Below, one piece after another: positions 43,239-50,576 of a stretch of DNA of 64,000 nt. Positions within the stretch are counted from its first letter, which is position 1. Each line of letters begins with the position of its first letter. The stretch comes from DATEDA01 sp963789885 (GTDB taxonomy: Bacteria > Pseudomonadota > Gammaproteobacteria > Burkholderiales > SG8-39), in contig CAWBNB010000010.1 of the NCBI GenBank assembly GCA_963789885.1, forward strand, positions 310,001 to 374,000, written 5' to 3'. The translations under genes and the position numbers were made by a program. The notes under the pieces were generated by a model. It was given only the letters and a program-made list of their open reading frames with translations. It made no database searches and had not been told where the DNA came from.

Positions 43239-45068
43239 TCAGGCGGCTTCCGCGACCACTATCGGCTTCACCGGCAGCGTGACGGTGAACTTCGTGCCGG
43301 TGCCGACCCTCGAGGCGACGTCGATCCGCCCGCCGTGGCTCTCCACGATCTTGTAGGTGATCGAGAGCCCGAGCCCGGTCCCCTTGCCGACCTCCTTGGT
43401 GGTGAAGAAGGGGTCGAAGATCTTGGGCAGCACGTCCTCGGGAATGCCGTGGCCGTTGTCGGCGATCTCGATCGCGACCCGCCCCGGATCCGGCTGGAAG
43501 GTCCGCACCGTGATCACGCCGCCCTCCTCGGGCGTCGCCTGAGCGGCATTGGTCAGGAGGTTCAGGAACACCTGGTTCATCTGCGACGGCGCGCACGGCA
43601 CCTTGGGGATCCGGCCGAGCACCTGCCGGACGGTGCGCTTCTTCAGCTGGTTCTTCGCGATCGTCAGCGCCGAGGCGATGCCCTCGTTCAGGTCGAACTC
43701 GGCGATCTTGCTGCGGTCGAGGCGCGCGAAGTTCTTGAGGTTGGTGACGAGCTCCGCGATCTGGCCGATCCCGTACAGCCCGTCCTTCACGAGCGAGTCG
43801 ATGTCCGGGAAGGTGCCGCCGGAGTGCGCGCCGGCGAGCGCCTGCGACGCGGTGGCGAACTGCGCCGACAGCTCGGCCTCGCTCACCTTGTCCGAATGCA
43901 GCATCCCGACGAGCTTCTCGGATGCCGCCAGCGCCTGCGCCACCTTCGGCATGCTCCCCTTCACCGTCTCCAGGCTCGCCTTCACGTACGCGAGCGGCGT
44001 GTTCACCTCGTGCGCGACGCCGGCGACCATCTGACCGAGCGAGGACATCTTTTCGCTCTGGATCAGCAGCGTCTCCTGCTCCTTGAGCTGCGCCATCGCG
44101 TTCTTCAGGTCGCGCGTGCGCTCCTCGACGCGATGCTCGAGGAACTCGTTCGCCTCGCGCAGCTTGCGGTTGAGGCTGCTGATGACGCGATAGTTGGCGG
44201 TCAGCCGCCAGGCGAGCCACGCCGCAAGCAGGAGGAGCAGGCCCGAGTACACGAGGAGATACATGCGGTAGCGCTCGGCGTCGGCGAGCGAGTCGCCGAA
44301 GCCGCCCTCGAAGGCCCGCAGCGCCGTGTCCAGCCGCGGGCCGGTCGAGGTGAAGTAGGCGTCCCGGAAGCGCGCGTCCTCGGCCGCTCGGTCAGCGAGC
44401 ACCTTGCGCGCTGCGGCGACGAAGCGCTCGACCTCCGTGCGGGCGAGGTCCGGCACCTCCGCCCCGGCGAGGTCGGCGATCGCGCCTTCCGCGCCCTTCG
44501 CCGTCGCCGCGGACGGCTGCGCCACGTAGGCGAGCAGCGCCTCGTAGACGCGCTCGGCATCGCGCGTCACGCCCGGCGCGATCCCCGACGACCGCTCGCG
44601 CGCGTACGCGCCGAACGCATCGTGCACGCGCCTCAGCTCGGCGAGCGATTGCGCATCGGCCGCGCTCGCGGCCGCGAAGGCCTCGACCGCCGTCGTCTTC
44701 GCGCCGAACGCGTCCTTCAGCCCGATGAGCATCGTCGGCGGCAGGGGATTGTCGAGGTCGTGGACCTTCAGCGCGAGCAGCGCGTGGAGGCGCGCGAGCT
44801 TCGTCGGGTCGACCGACGAGCGCGGGGCCGCGCCGGCGTCCGCGCCGACCGCGAGCCGCGTCCCGATCAGCCAATCGTTCCAGCGGCCATCGATTTCCCG
44901 CAGCTCGCGCAGGCTCGCGAGCACGTCGGTCGCCGCCGTGAGATCGACCGCCCGCGCCTTGACGTAGAGGTAACCCCAGCCGCCGAAGAGGAGGATCGCC
45001 AGGGTGGCGATCGCCGCGTAGCGGAGCGGTCTCGCGACCGCGGTCCAGGTCCCGACCTGGACGCTCAT
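43239..45068 (-). CDS. membrane sensor histidine kinase
   Basis: 609-residue sensor. Two membrane helices (about 15-36 and 270-292) enclose an Ala-rich, all-helical periplasmic domain resembling the DAHL-type sensor; no HAMP is evident and a coiled coil of about 40 residues follows. HisKA carries His353 in GVAHEVNTPLAYV. The ATPase has the N box (FLNLLTNAAQA), G1 (IADNGHGIPE), F box (FDPFFTTKEVGKG) and G2 (GTGLGLSI). A long insert between the H-box helix and the N box includes an extra helical hairpin. It precedes the kinase-receiver gene and is its likely phosphodonor. Confidence 0.92.
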   Translation of the reverse strand: MSVQVGTWTAVARPLRYAAIATLAILLFGGWGYLYVKARAVDLTAATDVLASLRELREIDGRWNDWLIGTRLAVGADAGAAPRSSVDPTKLARLHALLALKVHDLDNPLPPTMLIGLKDAFGAKTTAVEAFAAASAADAQSLAELRRVHDAFGAYARERSSGIAPGVTRDAERVYEALLAYVAQPSAATAKGAEGAIADLAGAEVPDLARTEVERFVAAARKVLADRAAEDARFRDAYFTSTGPRLDTALRAFEGGFGDSLADAERYRMYLLVYSGLLLLLAAWLAWRLTANYRVISSLNRKLREANEFLEHRVEERTRDLKNAMAQLKEQETLLIQSEKMSSLGQMVAGVAHEVNTPLAYVKASLETVKGSMPKVAQALAASEKLVGMLHSDKVSEAELSAQFATASQALAGAHSGGTFPDIDSLVKDGLYGIGQIAELVTNLKNFARLDRSKIAEFDLNEGIASALTIAKNQLKKRTVRQVLGRIPKVPCAPSQMNQVFLNLLTNAAQATPEEGGVITVRTFQPDPGRVAIEIADNGHGIPEDVLPKIFDPFFTTKEVGKGTGLGLSITYKIVESHGGRIDVASRVGTGTKFTVTLPVKPIVVAEAA

Positions 45069-45252
45069 CCGCGGGCCTTCCGCTCGGGGCGACCGGACCG
45101 GCCCCGGGGGGAGGCTGGCGGGAGGAAGCTAAGTTTCGGAATCGGCACGTGAATCCGGGAGTTCAAAGTGCCGCAAAGTATATGCCACCGGCAAGTGCCC
45201 CGCGCGGTACAACTTGGTACCGGGGCGCGGACCGTTTCCGGGCCATCCGGGG

Positions 45253-45272
45253 TTTGACAATCTTTGACAATC
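45253..45272 (+). repeat. TTTGACAATC direct repeat, two copies
   Basis: Two adjacent copies of TTTGACAATC in the 288-bp gap between the histidine kinase start and the Nudix stop. Each copy contains a perfect TTGACA -35 hexamer on the plus strand, but no matching -10 follows at 16-18 bp and no plus-strand gene starts nearby. The rest of the gap holds a stem-loop and nothing else I can identify. Confidence 0.5.
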
Positions 45273-45323
45273 GCTCTCTCAGGCGAAGTAACGCCGCGGC
45301 GCGTCGCCCGGCATCCGGGAGCG

Positions 45324-45341
45324 CGAGGGGCGTACCCCTCG
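45324..45341 (-). terminator. GC hairpin after the Nudix gene
   Basis: CGAGGGG-CGTA-CCCCTCG, a perfect 7-bp stem with a four-base loop beginning 16 nt after the Nudix stop on the minus strand. There is no U-tract, so it may be a Rho-dependent 3' end stabiliser rather than a true intrinsic terminator. Confidence 0.4.
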
Positions 45342-45356
45342 TGAGGTGATGATCGC

Positions 45357-46169
45357 CTATGGCGACCTCCCGTCCCACCGCTGCAGGCACGTCCAGGCAA
45401 CGAGCGCGGCATCGACGGTGAAGAGATGGGGCACCTCGAGCTGTTCGCGCACGGCATCGAACGGCAGGAGCTCGAAGCCGGCCACTTCCCCGTCCTCGTT
45501 CCGGGGCTCGAAACCGGCCCCGAGCACGAGATCGAATGCCTCGACCTCGTTGGCGTCTAGCCCGTCCGCAACCACGTAGTCGAACGCGAGCGAATCGCGC
45601 GGCCGCGCGCGCCGCGCGAGCTCGAACGGCAGCCCGGCCTCCTCGCGGCACTCCTTCATCAACGTCTGCCAGGCGTCGAGACCAGCGGCGACGACGCCGC
45701 CGACGAGATTGTCGAGCTTCCCCGGGTCGGTCGCCTTGGTGGCGCTGCGGCAGGCGACCCACATCGCGAGGCCGGCGTCGGTCTCGACGATGCCGTTCAG
45801 GTGCGCCGCCCGGCCGCGGATCCCGAAGCGCTTCACCGCCGCGCGCTCGATCCGCGCGAGCGGCTCGCCGCTCGCCTCGGCGTAGATCTCGTACGGCTCG
45901 TCGCGCCAGCCGGTCACGAGCCCCTCGTCGCGGAGCCGCGACGCGACCCGCGCGAGCGCCTCGGTCCGTGCCGCCGGCGTCGCGAGCGCATCGGCGAGCG
46001 ACACGCGCTGCGACTCGCGCGTGAACACCTCGGGAAAGCGCGCGAGCACCGCGGCGAACTCGGGCCGCACCCAGCCAAAGCGGCGCTCCGCCGCGCGGAG
46101 CGGGAGAAACTCGGCGTAGTCGACCGCGAGCGCCTGCGTGAGCCATGCCGGCGGCGGCACGCGGCTCAC
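45357..46169 (-). CDS. Nudix hydrolase with DUF4743 N-terminal domain
   Basis: 270 residues. An N-terminal DUF4743-like region (about 1-115, FGIRGRAAHLNGIV at its end) is followed by a Nudix fold. The Nudix box is GGVVAAGLDAWQTLMKECREEAGL with the key Glu residues kept and the central Arg replaced by Lys, the form seen in yeast YJR142W and Tnr3 relatives, which clear damaged (oxo/oxy) thiamine diphosphate. The GTG at 46169 overlaps the TGA of the SLOG gene (GTGA). Thiamine-damage repair is thus a reasonable guess. Confidence 0.85.
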   Translation of the reverse strand: MSRVPPPAWLTQALAVDYAEFLPLRAAERRFGWVRPEFAAVLARFPEVFTRESQRVSLADALATPAARTEALARVASRLRDEGLVTGWRDEPYEIYAEASGEPLARIERAAVKRFGIRGRAAHLNGIVETDAGLAMWVACRSATKATDPGKLDNLVGGVVAAGLDAWQTLMKECREEAGLPFELARRARPRDSLAFDYVVADGLDANEVEAFDLVLGAGFEPRNEDGEVAGFELLPFDAVREQLEVPHLFTVDAALVAWTCLQRWDGRSP

Positions 46170-46804
46170 GCCTCCTTCGCCGGCAGCTCGAGGACGACGC
46201 GCGCGATGCGGTCGAGCGCCTCGTCCGCGGTCGCCATCGGCTCGACGCCCGCGAGCGGCGCGGCCCCGCCGACGGCGAGCACCGGCTTGCCGAACTGCAG
46301 CCCGAACGCCATCTCCGAGATCGTGCCGTAGCCGCCGCCGATGGCGACGAGCGCGAGCGCCGCGCGCGCGATCAGCGCGTTCCGCGCGACGCCGATACCG
46401 GTCGCGATCGGGATCGTCACCCACGGGTTCGCCGTGCGCCAGTCGCCGTCGGGCAGCAGGCCGACGACGGTACCGCCAGCCTCGGCGGCGCCTTTCGACA
46501 CCGCCGTCATCACGCCCACGAGACCGCCGCAGAGGAGGGCGAGCCCCATCTCGGCGAGGCCGCGCCCGAGCGCGAGCGCATCGGCGAGCTGCGCCTCGGT
46601 CGCCTCGCGCGCACCGATCACGCCGATCGGAGGCCGGCAGGGTCGACCGCTTTCGCGCTGCAACCAGCGCACCGCGTCGCGCAGCGCGACCGGCGCGCCC
46701 GACGCGGGGTCCGGCCGCCACACGCGCGCCTCGGGATCGAACCGGCCGAAGCCCGCGTGGCGAAGCACGCCGGCGTTGCGATCGAGCAGCAGTCGGGAAC
46801 TCAT
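46166..46804 (-). CDS. SLOG-fold (LOG/TIGR00725-like) nucleotide-binding protein
   Basis: 212-residue Rossmann-like protein with PIGVIGAREATEAQLADALALGRGLAE at about residue 58 and a GGGYGTISEMAFGLQFGKPV motif, the SLOG equivalent of the PGGxGTxxE of cytokinin-riboside phosphoribohydrolases. TIGR00725-type members bind nucleotides or nucleotide derivatives. The first 55 residues are not part of the fold. It overlaps the Nudix gene by 4 nt, so the pair may act in one nucleotide or cofactor clearance step. Confidence 0.82.
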   Translation of the reverse strand: MSSRLLLDRNAGVLRHAGFGRFDPEARVWRPDPASGAPVALRDAVRWLQRESGRPCRPPIGVIGAREATEAQLADALALGRGLAEMGLALLCGGLVGVMTAVSKGAAEAGGTVVGLLPDGDWRTANPWVTIPIATGIGVARNALIARAALALVAIGGGYGTISEMAFGLQFGKPVLAVGGAAPLAGVEPMATADEALDRIARVVLELPAKEA

Positions 46805-46925
46805 CGGGGCCGGGCGGACTCTACCCCAAAGGCGCCGACGCCGGCGGGTTTCATGCGCCCGTCATGACGCTCGCGTAAGGTTCCGCCAGCTCCCGACGAC
46901 ACGATCACCCCGAGGACACGATCCT

Positions 46926-47246
46926 ATGTCACTCCTCCACGACACACTGCGCGCCACGGCCAGCACGCTCCTCGGCCAGCGCTCCGACGATCTGCTCCCG
47001 CCCGACGCGCAGCTCGCGGTGGGCGTCGGCTACGCCGCGCTCACGCGCGACGGCGTGCCGGTCTACGAAGCCGAATGCTTCGCGCTCGAGGACGTGTGGA
47101 CGGTACGGGACGCCGAGCGGCTCGCTGCGCGCGAGCCGGCGCGCGACTGGCGCATCCATCTCGTCGCGCTCCGCGACGAGCGCCACTATCGCCGCAGCGG
47201 CGACGGGCGCTGGGTGCTGTACGAGCGGGGGTACGGGCTGTCGTAG
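46926..47246 (+). CDS. hypothetical protein, 106 residues
   Basis: Open frame starting at an ATG preceded by a weak purine stretch. The product has no signal peptide or membrane helix; its C-terminal half is charged (WRIHLVALRDERHYRRSGDGRWVLYERGYGL). I do not recognise a family. It lies in the 478-bp space between the divergent SLOG gene and the convergent gene at 47283, with no operon partner. Confidence 0.65.
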   Translation: MSLLHDTLRATASTLLGQRSDDLLPPDAQLAVGVGYAALTRDGVPVYEAECFALEDVWTVRDAERLAAREPARDWRIHLVALRDERHYRRSGDGRWVLYERGYGLS

Positions 47247-47282
47247 CGCCGCCCGCCTCCCGCTGCCGGGAGGCGACCGGCC

Positions 47283-47993
47283 TCACTCGAAGCCGCGGTT
47301 GGGATGCGCGTCGACGAAGTTCGCGAGCGCGTCGAGGAAGTACGGCGGCACGTCGCAGGTGTCGTCCTCGAACCAGCGGTGCGCGGCACGCTTGCCCGAC
47401 TCCACGCCCTCCTTCAGGCGCTCGAACCCGTCCAGCCGGCGTTCGTCCGAGAGGAGCCGCCAGCGGTCCAAAATGCCGTAGAGGTCGACGTCGGAGTCCT
47501 TGCCGAAGATCCCGTCGGAGTCGACGGCCGCGAGGTAGTAGGTCGCGACCTCCGCACCCCACTGGTCGCACAGCTCGAGCTGGCGCTTGGAGAGCCGCGC
47601 CAGGTTCGCGCGGAAGCCCATGTGCTTCGCGCGGTGCGCCTGGGCGAGCCCGATCGCAAAGCCGAGCGTGAACGCGGCGAACGCCGGGTGGAAGAGCGGA
47701 TGGCGGGTCAGGTCCTCGCGCCGGTCGCCGGCGACCGCGACCGAGTGGCGCATCACGACGTGCAGGTCCTTCAGGTGCTTGAGACCGAAGGGCACGTCGA
47801 CCAGCGAGTCGAGTCCCTCCTCCTCCTCGAGCAGCCGGAAGAGCGGGTTCGTCTCGCCCGCGGCGAGCTCGCCGCTGTTCGACGTCTTGCCCCAGGAGAT
47901 GTAGTCGTCGTCGCTCATCGCGCCGCCGTCGGCGTTCGGATCGAGCTTCGCACGGCGAAGACCGAGAGACGAGACCAAGGATGAATTCGCCAT
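47283..47993 (-). CDS. hypothetical protein, 236 residues
   Basis: Acidic, helical, soluble protein of unknown family. An N-terminal 30-residue leader (MANSSLVSSLGLRRAKLDPN) may not be translated, since the ATG at 47918 gives an alternative start at MSDDDYISWGK. The core has LKHLKDLHVVMRHSVAV and AFTLGFAIGLAQAHRAKHMGF segments. It converges with the 106-residue gene and lies upstream of a 573-bp gap. Function unknown. Confidence 0.7.
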   Translation of the reverse strand: MANSSLVSSLGLRRAKLDPNADGGAMSDDDYISWGKTSNSGELAAGETNPLFRLLEEEEGLDSLVDVPFGLKHLKDLHVVMRHSVAVAGDRREDLTRHPLFHPAFAAFTLGFAIGLAQAHRAKHMGFRANLARLSKRQLELCDQWGAEVATYYLAAVDSDGIFGKDSDVDLYGILDRWRLLSDERRLDGFERLKEGVESGKRAAHRWFEDDTCDVPPYFLDALANFVDAHPNRGFE

Positions 47994-48566
47994 TCTCGAG
48001 GGCTGATTCGGCTCACTCCGCGCGACCTGCGCGCGGGACGGATAACGGGTGTCGCGCGGGGGGGCAGGCGTCGCACCGGCGATTTCACGATGCCGTAATC
48101 CCGCCCCGACCGCGGACCCCGCATACGTAGCAAGAACGATACCGAAGTCGCTCGGGCCGCGCGAAACGTGTCACGCACGGTCGCGAGGAACCTGCCGCAT
48201 CGGCTTACAAGCCATTGATTCGGAGCCGCTTGCACAGGCAATAGTAGACGCACCCGCCGCCTGTGCGCAGGCGCGCTGCCGAGCGCGGCTCGACGGCGGC
48301 GGCACAAATTGGCGTCGCGGAATCGGCACGAATCCGCGCAGCACGTCAGGTTCGAACACCTCTGGCCACATGGCCTAGTTCCTCCTGCGCCGCACGGCGC
48401 GATCGGACATCGCGGGGCGCCATAGGAGCGAGGCGCTGCGCGCCCCGAACTAACCCGTGGGTACTAAGGAGATGGCCCGATTTCTAGATGCGGCGCGTTT
48501 CCCGATACTGGCGTCGCTGTTGGAACGAACCCTACCCACTCAACTTTGATTGAAAGGACCGACCAA
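47994..48566. other. intergenic stretch, 573 bp, no gene found
   Basis: Between the divergent unknown gene and the small secreted pair. No convincing coding frame, tRNA or terminator is visible. A 25-codon frame at 48472 (start inside AAGGAGATGG) has no spacing for its Shine-Dalgarno. The stretch must carry promoters for both sides, but I cannot place them. The segment at 48380-48435 contains several short GC palindromes. Confidence 0.5.
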
Positions 48567-48761
48567 ATGAAACGCAACCTGATCGCCATCGCCGTCTGCA
48601 CCCTCGGCCTCGCTACCGCTGCCGTCGCCGAGCCCACGCTTAACCTGGAAGAGAACGCGATCGTCAAGAACGCGCCGGAAGCGACCTCCTACCAGGCCGA
48701 CATGCAGCAGGCCGGTGGCCGCACGATGAGCGACGAAGTCTCGTCGTTCACTCACCCGTAG
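48567..48761 (+). CDS. small secreted protein, tandem copy 1
   Basis: 64 residues. A clear Sec signal peptide (MKRNLIAIAVCTLGLATAAVA, cleavage before EPTLN) leaves a mature peptide of about 43 residues that is polar, with the core APEATSYQADMQQAGGRTMSDEV. AAGGA lies 9 nt before the ATG. The neighbouring gene at 48792 is a close copy including its leader, GGACCGACCAA. No recognised family. The periplasmic or exported mature part has no cysteines, so it is not a lipoprotein. Confidence 0.72.
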   Translation: MKRNLIAIAVCTLGLATAAVAEPTLNLEENAIVKNAPEATSYQADMQQAGGRTMSDEVSSFTHP

Positions 48762-48791
48762 TCCCAACCTTCACTTGACAGGACCGACCAA

Positions 48792-48986
48792 ATGAAACGC
48801 AACCTGATCGCCATCGCCATCTGCACCCTCGGCCTCGCCACGGCCGCCGTCGCCGAGCCCACGCTCAACACGGACGCCAACGTCGTGAAGTTCAACGCGC
48901 CGGAAGCGACCTCCTACCAGGCCGACGTGCAGCAGGCCGGTGGCCGCACGATGCGCGACGAAATCGCGCCCTTCACCAACCCGTAA
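48792..48986 (+). CDS. small secreted protein, tandem copy 2
   Basis: 64-residue paralogue of the gene at 48567. The signal peptide is almost identical (MKRNLIAIAICTLGLATAAVA); the mature part differs in the first 10 residues (TDANVVKFN) and at the end (MRDEIAPFTNP) but keeps APEATSYQAD and QQAGGRTM. It follows 30 nt after the first copy with no terminator between them, so the two are probably co-transcribed. A strong hairpin follows at 49002. Unknown function. Confidence 0.72.
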   Translation: MKRNLIAIAICTLGLATAAVAEPTLNTDANVVKFNAPEATSYQADVQQAGGRTMRDEIAPFTNP

Positions 48987-49001
48987 GCCTCGCTCGCTCG
49001 A

Positions 49002-49031
49002 GCTGCCGGCGCGGAACATCGCGCCGGCAGC
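49002..49031 (+). terminator. 12-bp GC hairpin after the secreted pair
   Basis: GCTGCCGGCGCG-GAACAT-CGCGCCGGCAGC, a perfect 12-bp stem with a six-base loop, 16 nt after the stop of copy 2. No U-tract follows, so termination may need Rho, or the stem may protect the mRNA 3' end. Confidence 0.5.
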
Positions 49032-49060
49032 CCGGGGTCACGCCGGCAGGACCGTGTGCC

Positions 49061-49282
49061 ATGGGATATTGCCTCTTCTGCAGCTTGCTTCTCCTCTCGA
49101 CCACCGGACTCCCGCCGCTCGCGGCCTCCGCCGATCAAGGCGGCCGGCTCGTCGGCGTGCACGAGATCCCGCTGTTCGTTCGCGACCGCATCGAGCTGAC
49201 CCCCGGGACGTTCGACGGGGGCGAGCCGCCGGCCGACCCGCGGCCCAAGCATCACGTCACCGAGGACGCCGGCGCGGGTTGA
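49061..49282 (+). CDS. small putative secreted protein, 73 residues
   Basis: Starts MGYCLFCSLLLLSTTG; a hydrophobic stretch to about residue 20, followed by AASA, looks like a signal peptide. The rest (about 50 residues) is polar and proline-rich toward the end. The gene follows the secreted pair on the same strand. No family recognised and no good Shine-Dalgarno, so moderate confidence that it is expressed. Confidence 0.5.
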   Translation: MGYCLFCSLLLLSTTGLPPLAASADQGGRLVGVHEIPLFVRDRIELTPGTFDGGEPPADPRPKHHVTEDAGAG

Positions 49283-49300
49283 TCCGCTACACTCGGCCGC

Positions 49301-50557
49301 GTGAAACGCACCGGTCGTGATCGGGTTGCCGCGCTCCGCGAGGCAAGCCCTCTTCGTACCCCCCGAACTAGCACGAAACGCCGCGCTGCGGCGTCAATCC
49401 CCGCGCTGGAACCGACACGCGAGCCCTTGAAGCGGCTCGAAGCCGGACTTCCCGCAGCCTGGTTCCACGATCCGGCGCACTTCCGGCAGGAGCTGGAGGC
49501 GTTCTGGTACGCCCGCTGGATCGCCGTCGCGCGCGAGGAGGAGATCGCCGCGGCCGGCAATTACCGCGTCGTCGCGATCGGCACCCAGTCGATCGTCGTC
49601 CTGCGCGCGGAGGACGGCGGTCTGCGCGCCTTCCACAACACCTGCCGTCATCGCGGCTCGATCCTCTGCACCGCGCAACAGGGTGCGTTCGCGCGCAGCC
49701 GCATCGTCTGCCCCTATCACGCCTGGACGTACGACCTCGACGGCCACCTGATCGCCACGCCGCGGCGGATGGCCACACCGGACTTCGCGTTCGAGAAGTT
49801 CGCCCTGTTCGCGGTCGCAGTCGAGAGCTGGGGCGGCTTCGTGTTCGTGAATCTGGCCGGCCGCAAGGCGCGGCCGCTCGCCGACTCGCTCGGCGGGCTC
49901 CCGGCGCGTTTCGAGCGGTACGGCTTCGCCGGGCTGCGGATCGGCAAACGCATCGTTGCCGACGTGCGCGCCAACTGGAAGCTGCTCTGCGAGAACTTCT
50001 CGGAGTGCTTCCACTGCCCGCTGGTGCATCCGGAGCTCTGCCGCGTCGTGACGGCGTACCGCGAAGCCGGGGTGTGGGGTCTGCACCGCGACGAGCGCGG
50101 CCGTGCGGTGCCGGAGACGAAGCCCGAATACAAGGCCGGCGCGCAGACCCTGACGCTCGACGGCACGGCGAAGATCCTGCCGTTTCGCGGCCTGAACGAC
50201 GCGGAGCGCGCGACGCTATACGTGCCGGCGATGCTGCCGCCGGGACTCTTCCTGAACGTGCAACCGGACTACGTGAACGCGCACATGATGGTTCCCACCG
50301 GGCCGGAGAGCGTGCGCATCGTGTACGACTGGCTGTTCGAGCCGGAGGCGCTGGCAGACCCGGGCTTCGACCTCGACCACTACGTCGCGCTATGGGACGT
50401 CACGAACAAGCAGGATGCGCGCAACTGCGAATGGCAGCAGCAAGGCATCCACTCGCGCGAGTTCCGGCACGGTCACTTCGTCCCGCAAGAGTTCGACTGC
50501 CACCGGTTCGCGGAATGGGTGCGGGCCGGGCTCGCCGCGAAGCGCGCGCGGCGGTGA
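49301..50557 (+). CDS. Rieske aromatic ring-hydroxylating oxygenase, alpha subunit
   Basis: Catalytic subunit of a Rieske non-heme iron oxygenase, 418 residues from GTG 49301. Rieske cluster motif CRHRGSIL...CPYHAWTYDL (about residues 111-133); mononuclear iron site in NFSECFHCPLVHPEL (Glu/His/His region, about 230-245). The first 42 residues overlap a dispersed repeat and look non-native, so a start at TTG 49427 (LKRLEAGLPAAWFHDP) is quite possible. The group includes choline, betaine and carnitine monooxygenases as well as aromatic enzymes; no reductase or beta-subunit gene is adjacent. It converges with the sulfatase. Confidence 0.88.
   Translation: MKRTGRDRVAALREASPLRTPRTSTKRRAAASIPALEPTREPLKRLEAGLPAAWFHDPAHFRQELEAFWYARWIAVAREEEIAAAGNYRVVAIGTQSIVVLRAEDGGLRAFHNTCRHRGSILCTAQQGAFARSRIVCPYHAWTYDLDGHLIATPRRMATPDFAFEKFALFAVAVESWGGFVFVNLAGRKARPLADSLGGLPARFERYGFAGLRIGKRIVADVRANWKLLCENFSECFHCPLVHPELCRVVTAYREAGVWGLHRDERGRAVPETKPEYKAGAQTLTLDGTAKILPFRGLNDAERATLYVPAMLPPGLFLNVQPDYVNAHMMVPTGPESVRIVYDWLFEPEALADPGFDLDHYVALWDVTNKQDARNCEWQQQGIHSREFRHGHFVPQEFDCHRFAEWVRAGLAAKRARR
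49338..49396. repeat. dispersed intergenic repeat, copy B
   Basis: Related to the sequence at 32335-32403: both have GCAAGCCC, a CGTACyCCCCGAAC-like core and a GC(T/C)GCGGCGTC-like tail. Here it lies inside the open frame annotated at the start of the Rieske oxygenase, which argues that this part of the frame is not coding. Confidence 0.5.
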
Positions 50558-50576
50558 TCGTCCGTCGGCCCGCTCT

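Larger units (their letters stand above)
48547..48986 (+). repeat. tandem duplication of a 225-bp gene unit
   Basis: The two small secreted genes and their leaders are direct repeats with a 225-bp period. The segment from GGACCGACCAAATG through the signal peptide is nearly identical, the codons for the mature N-terminus have diverged, and the central 40 bp are again nearly identical. Confidence 0.8.

Noticed and set aside
43237..44220. Long open frame extending the kinase-receiver protein upstream to 44220
   Set aside because: This part overlaps the histidine kinase in another frame and its translation is Arg/Gly/Ala-rich shadow sequence; the ATG at 43236 gives the canonical kinase start.
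45253..45272. Double TTGACA in a direct repeat as a plus-strand promoter
   Set aside because: There is no -10 at proper spacing and no plus-strand gene downstream until far away; kept only as a repeat.
48340..48380. GGTTCGAAC resembling a tRNA T-loop
   Set aside because: No acceptor stem, D-arm or anticodon arm can be folded around it.
48472..48549. 25-codon frame in the gap before the small secreted genes, a possible leader peptide
   Set aside because: The AAGGAG touches its ATG with no spacing, and nothing attenuator-like follows.
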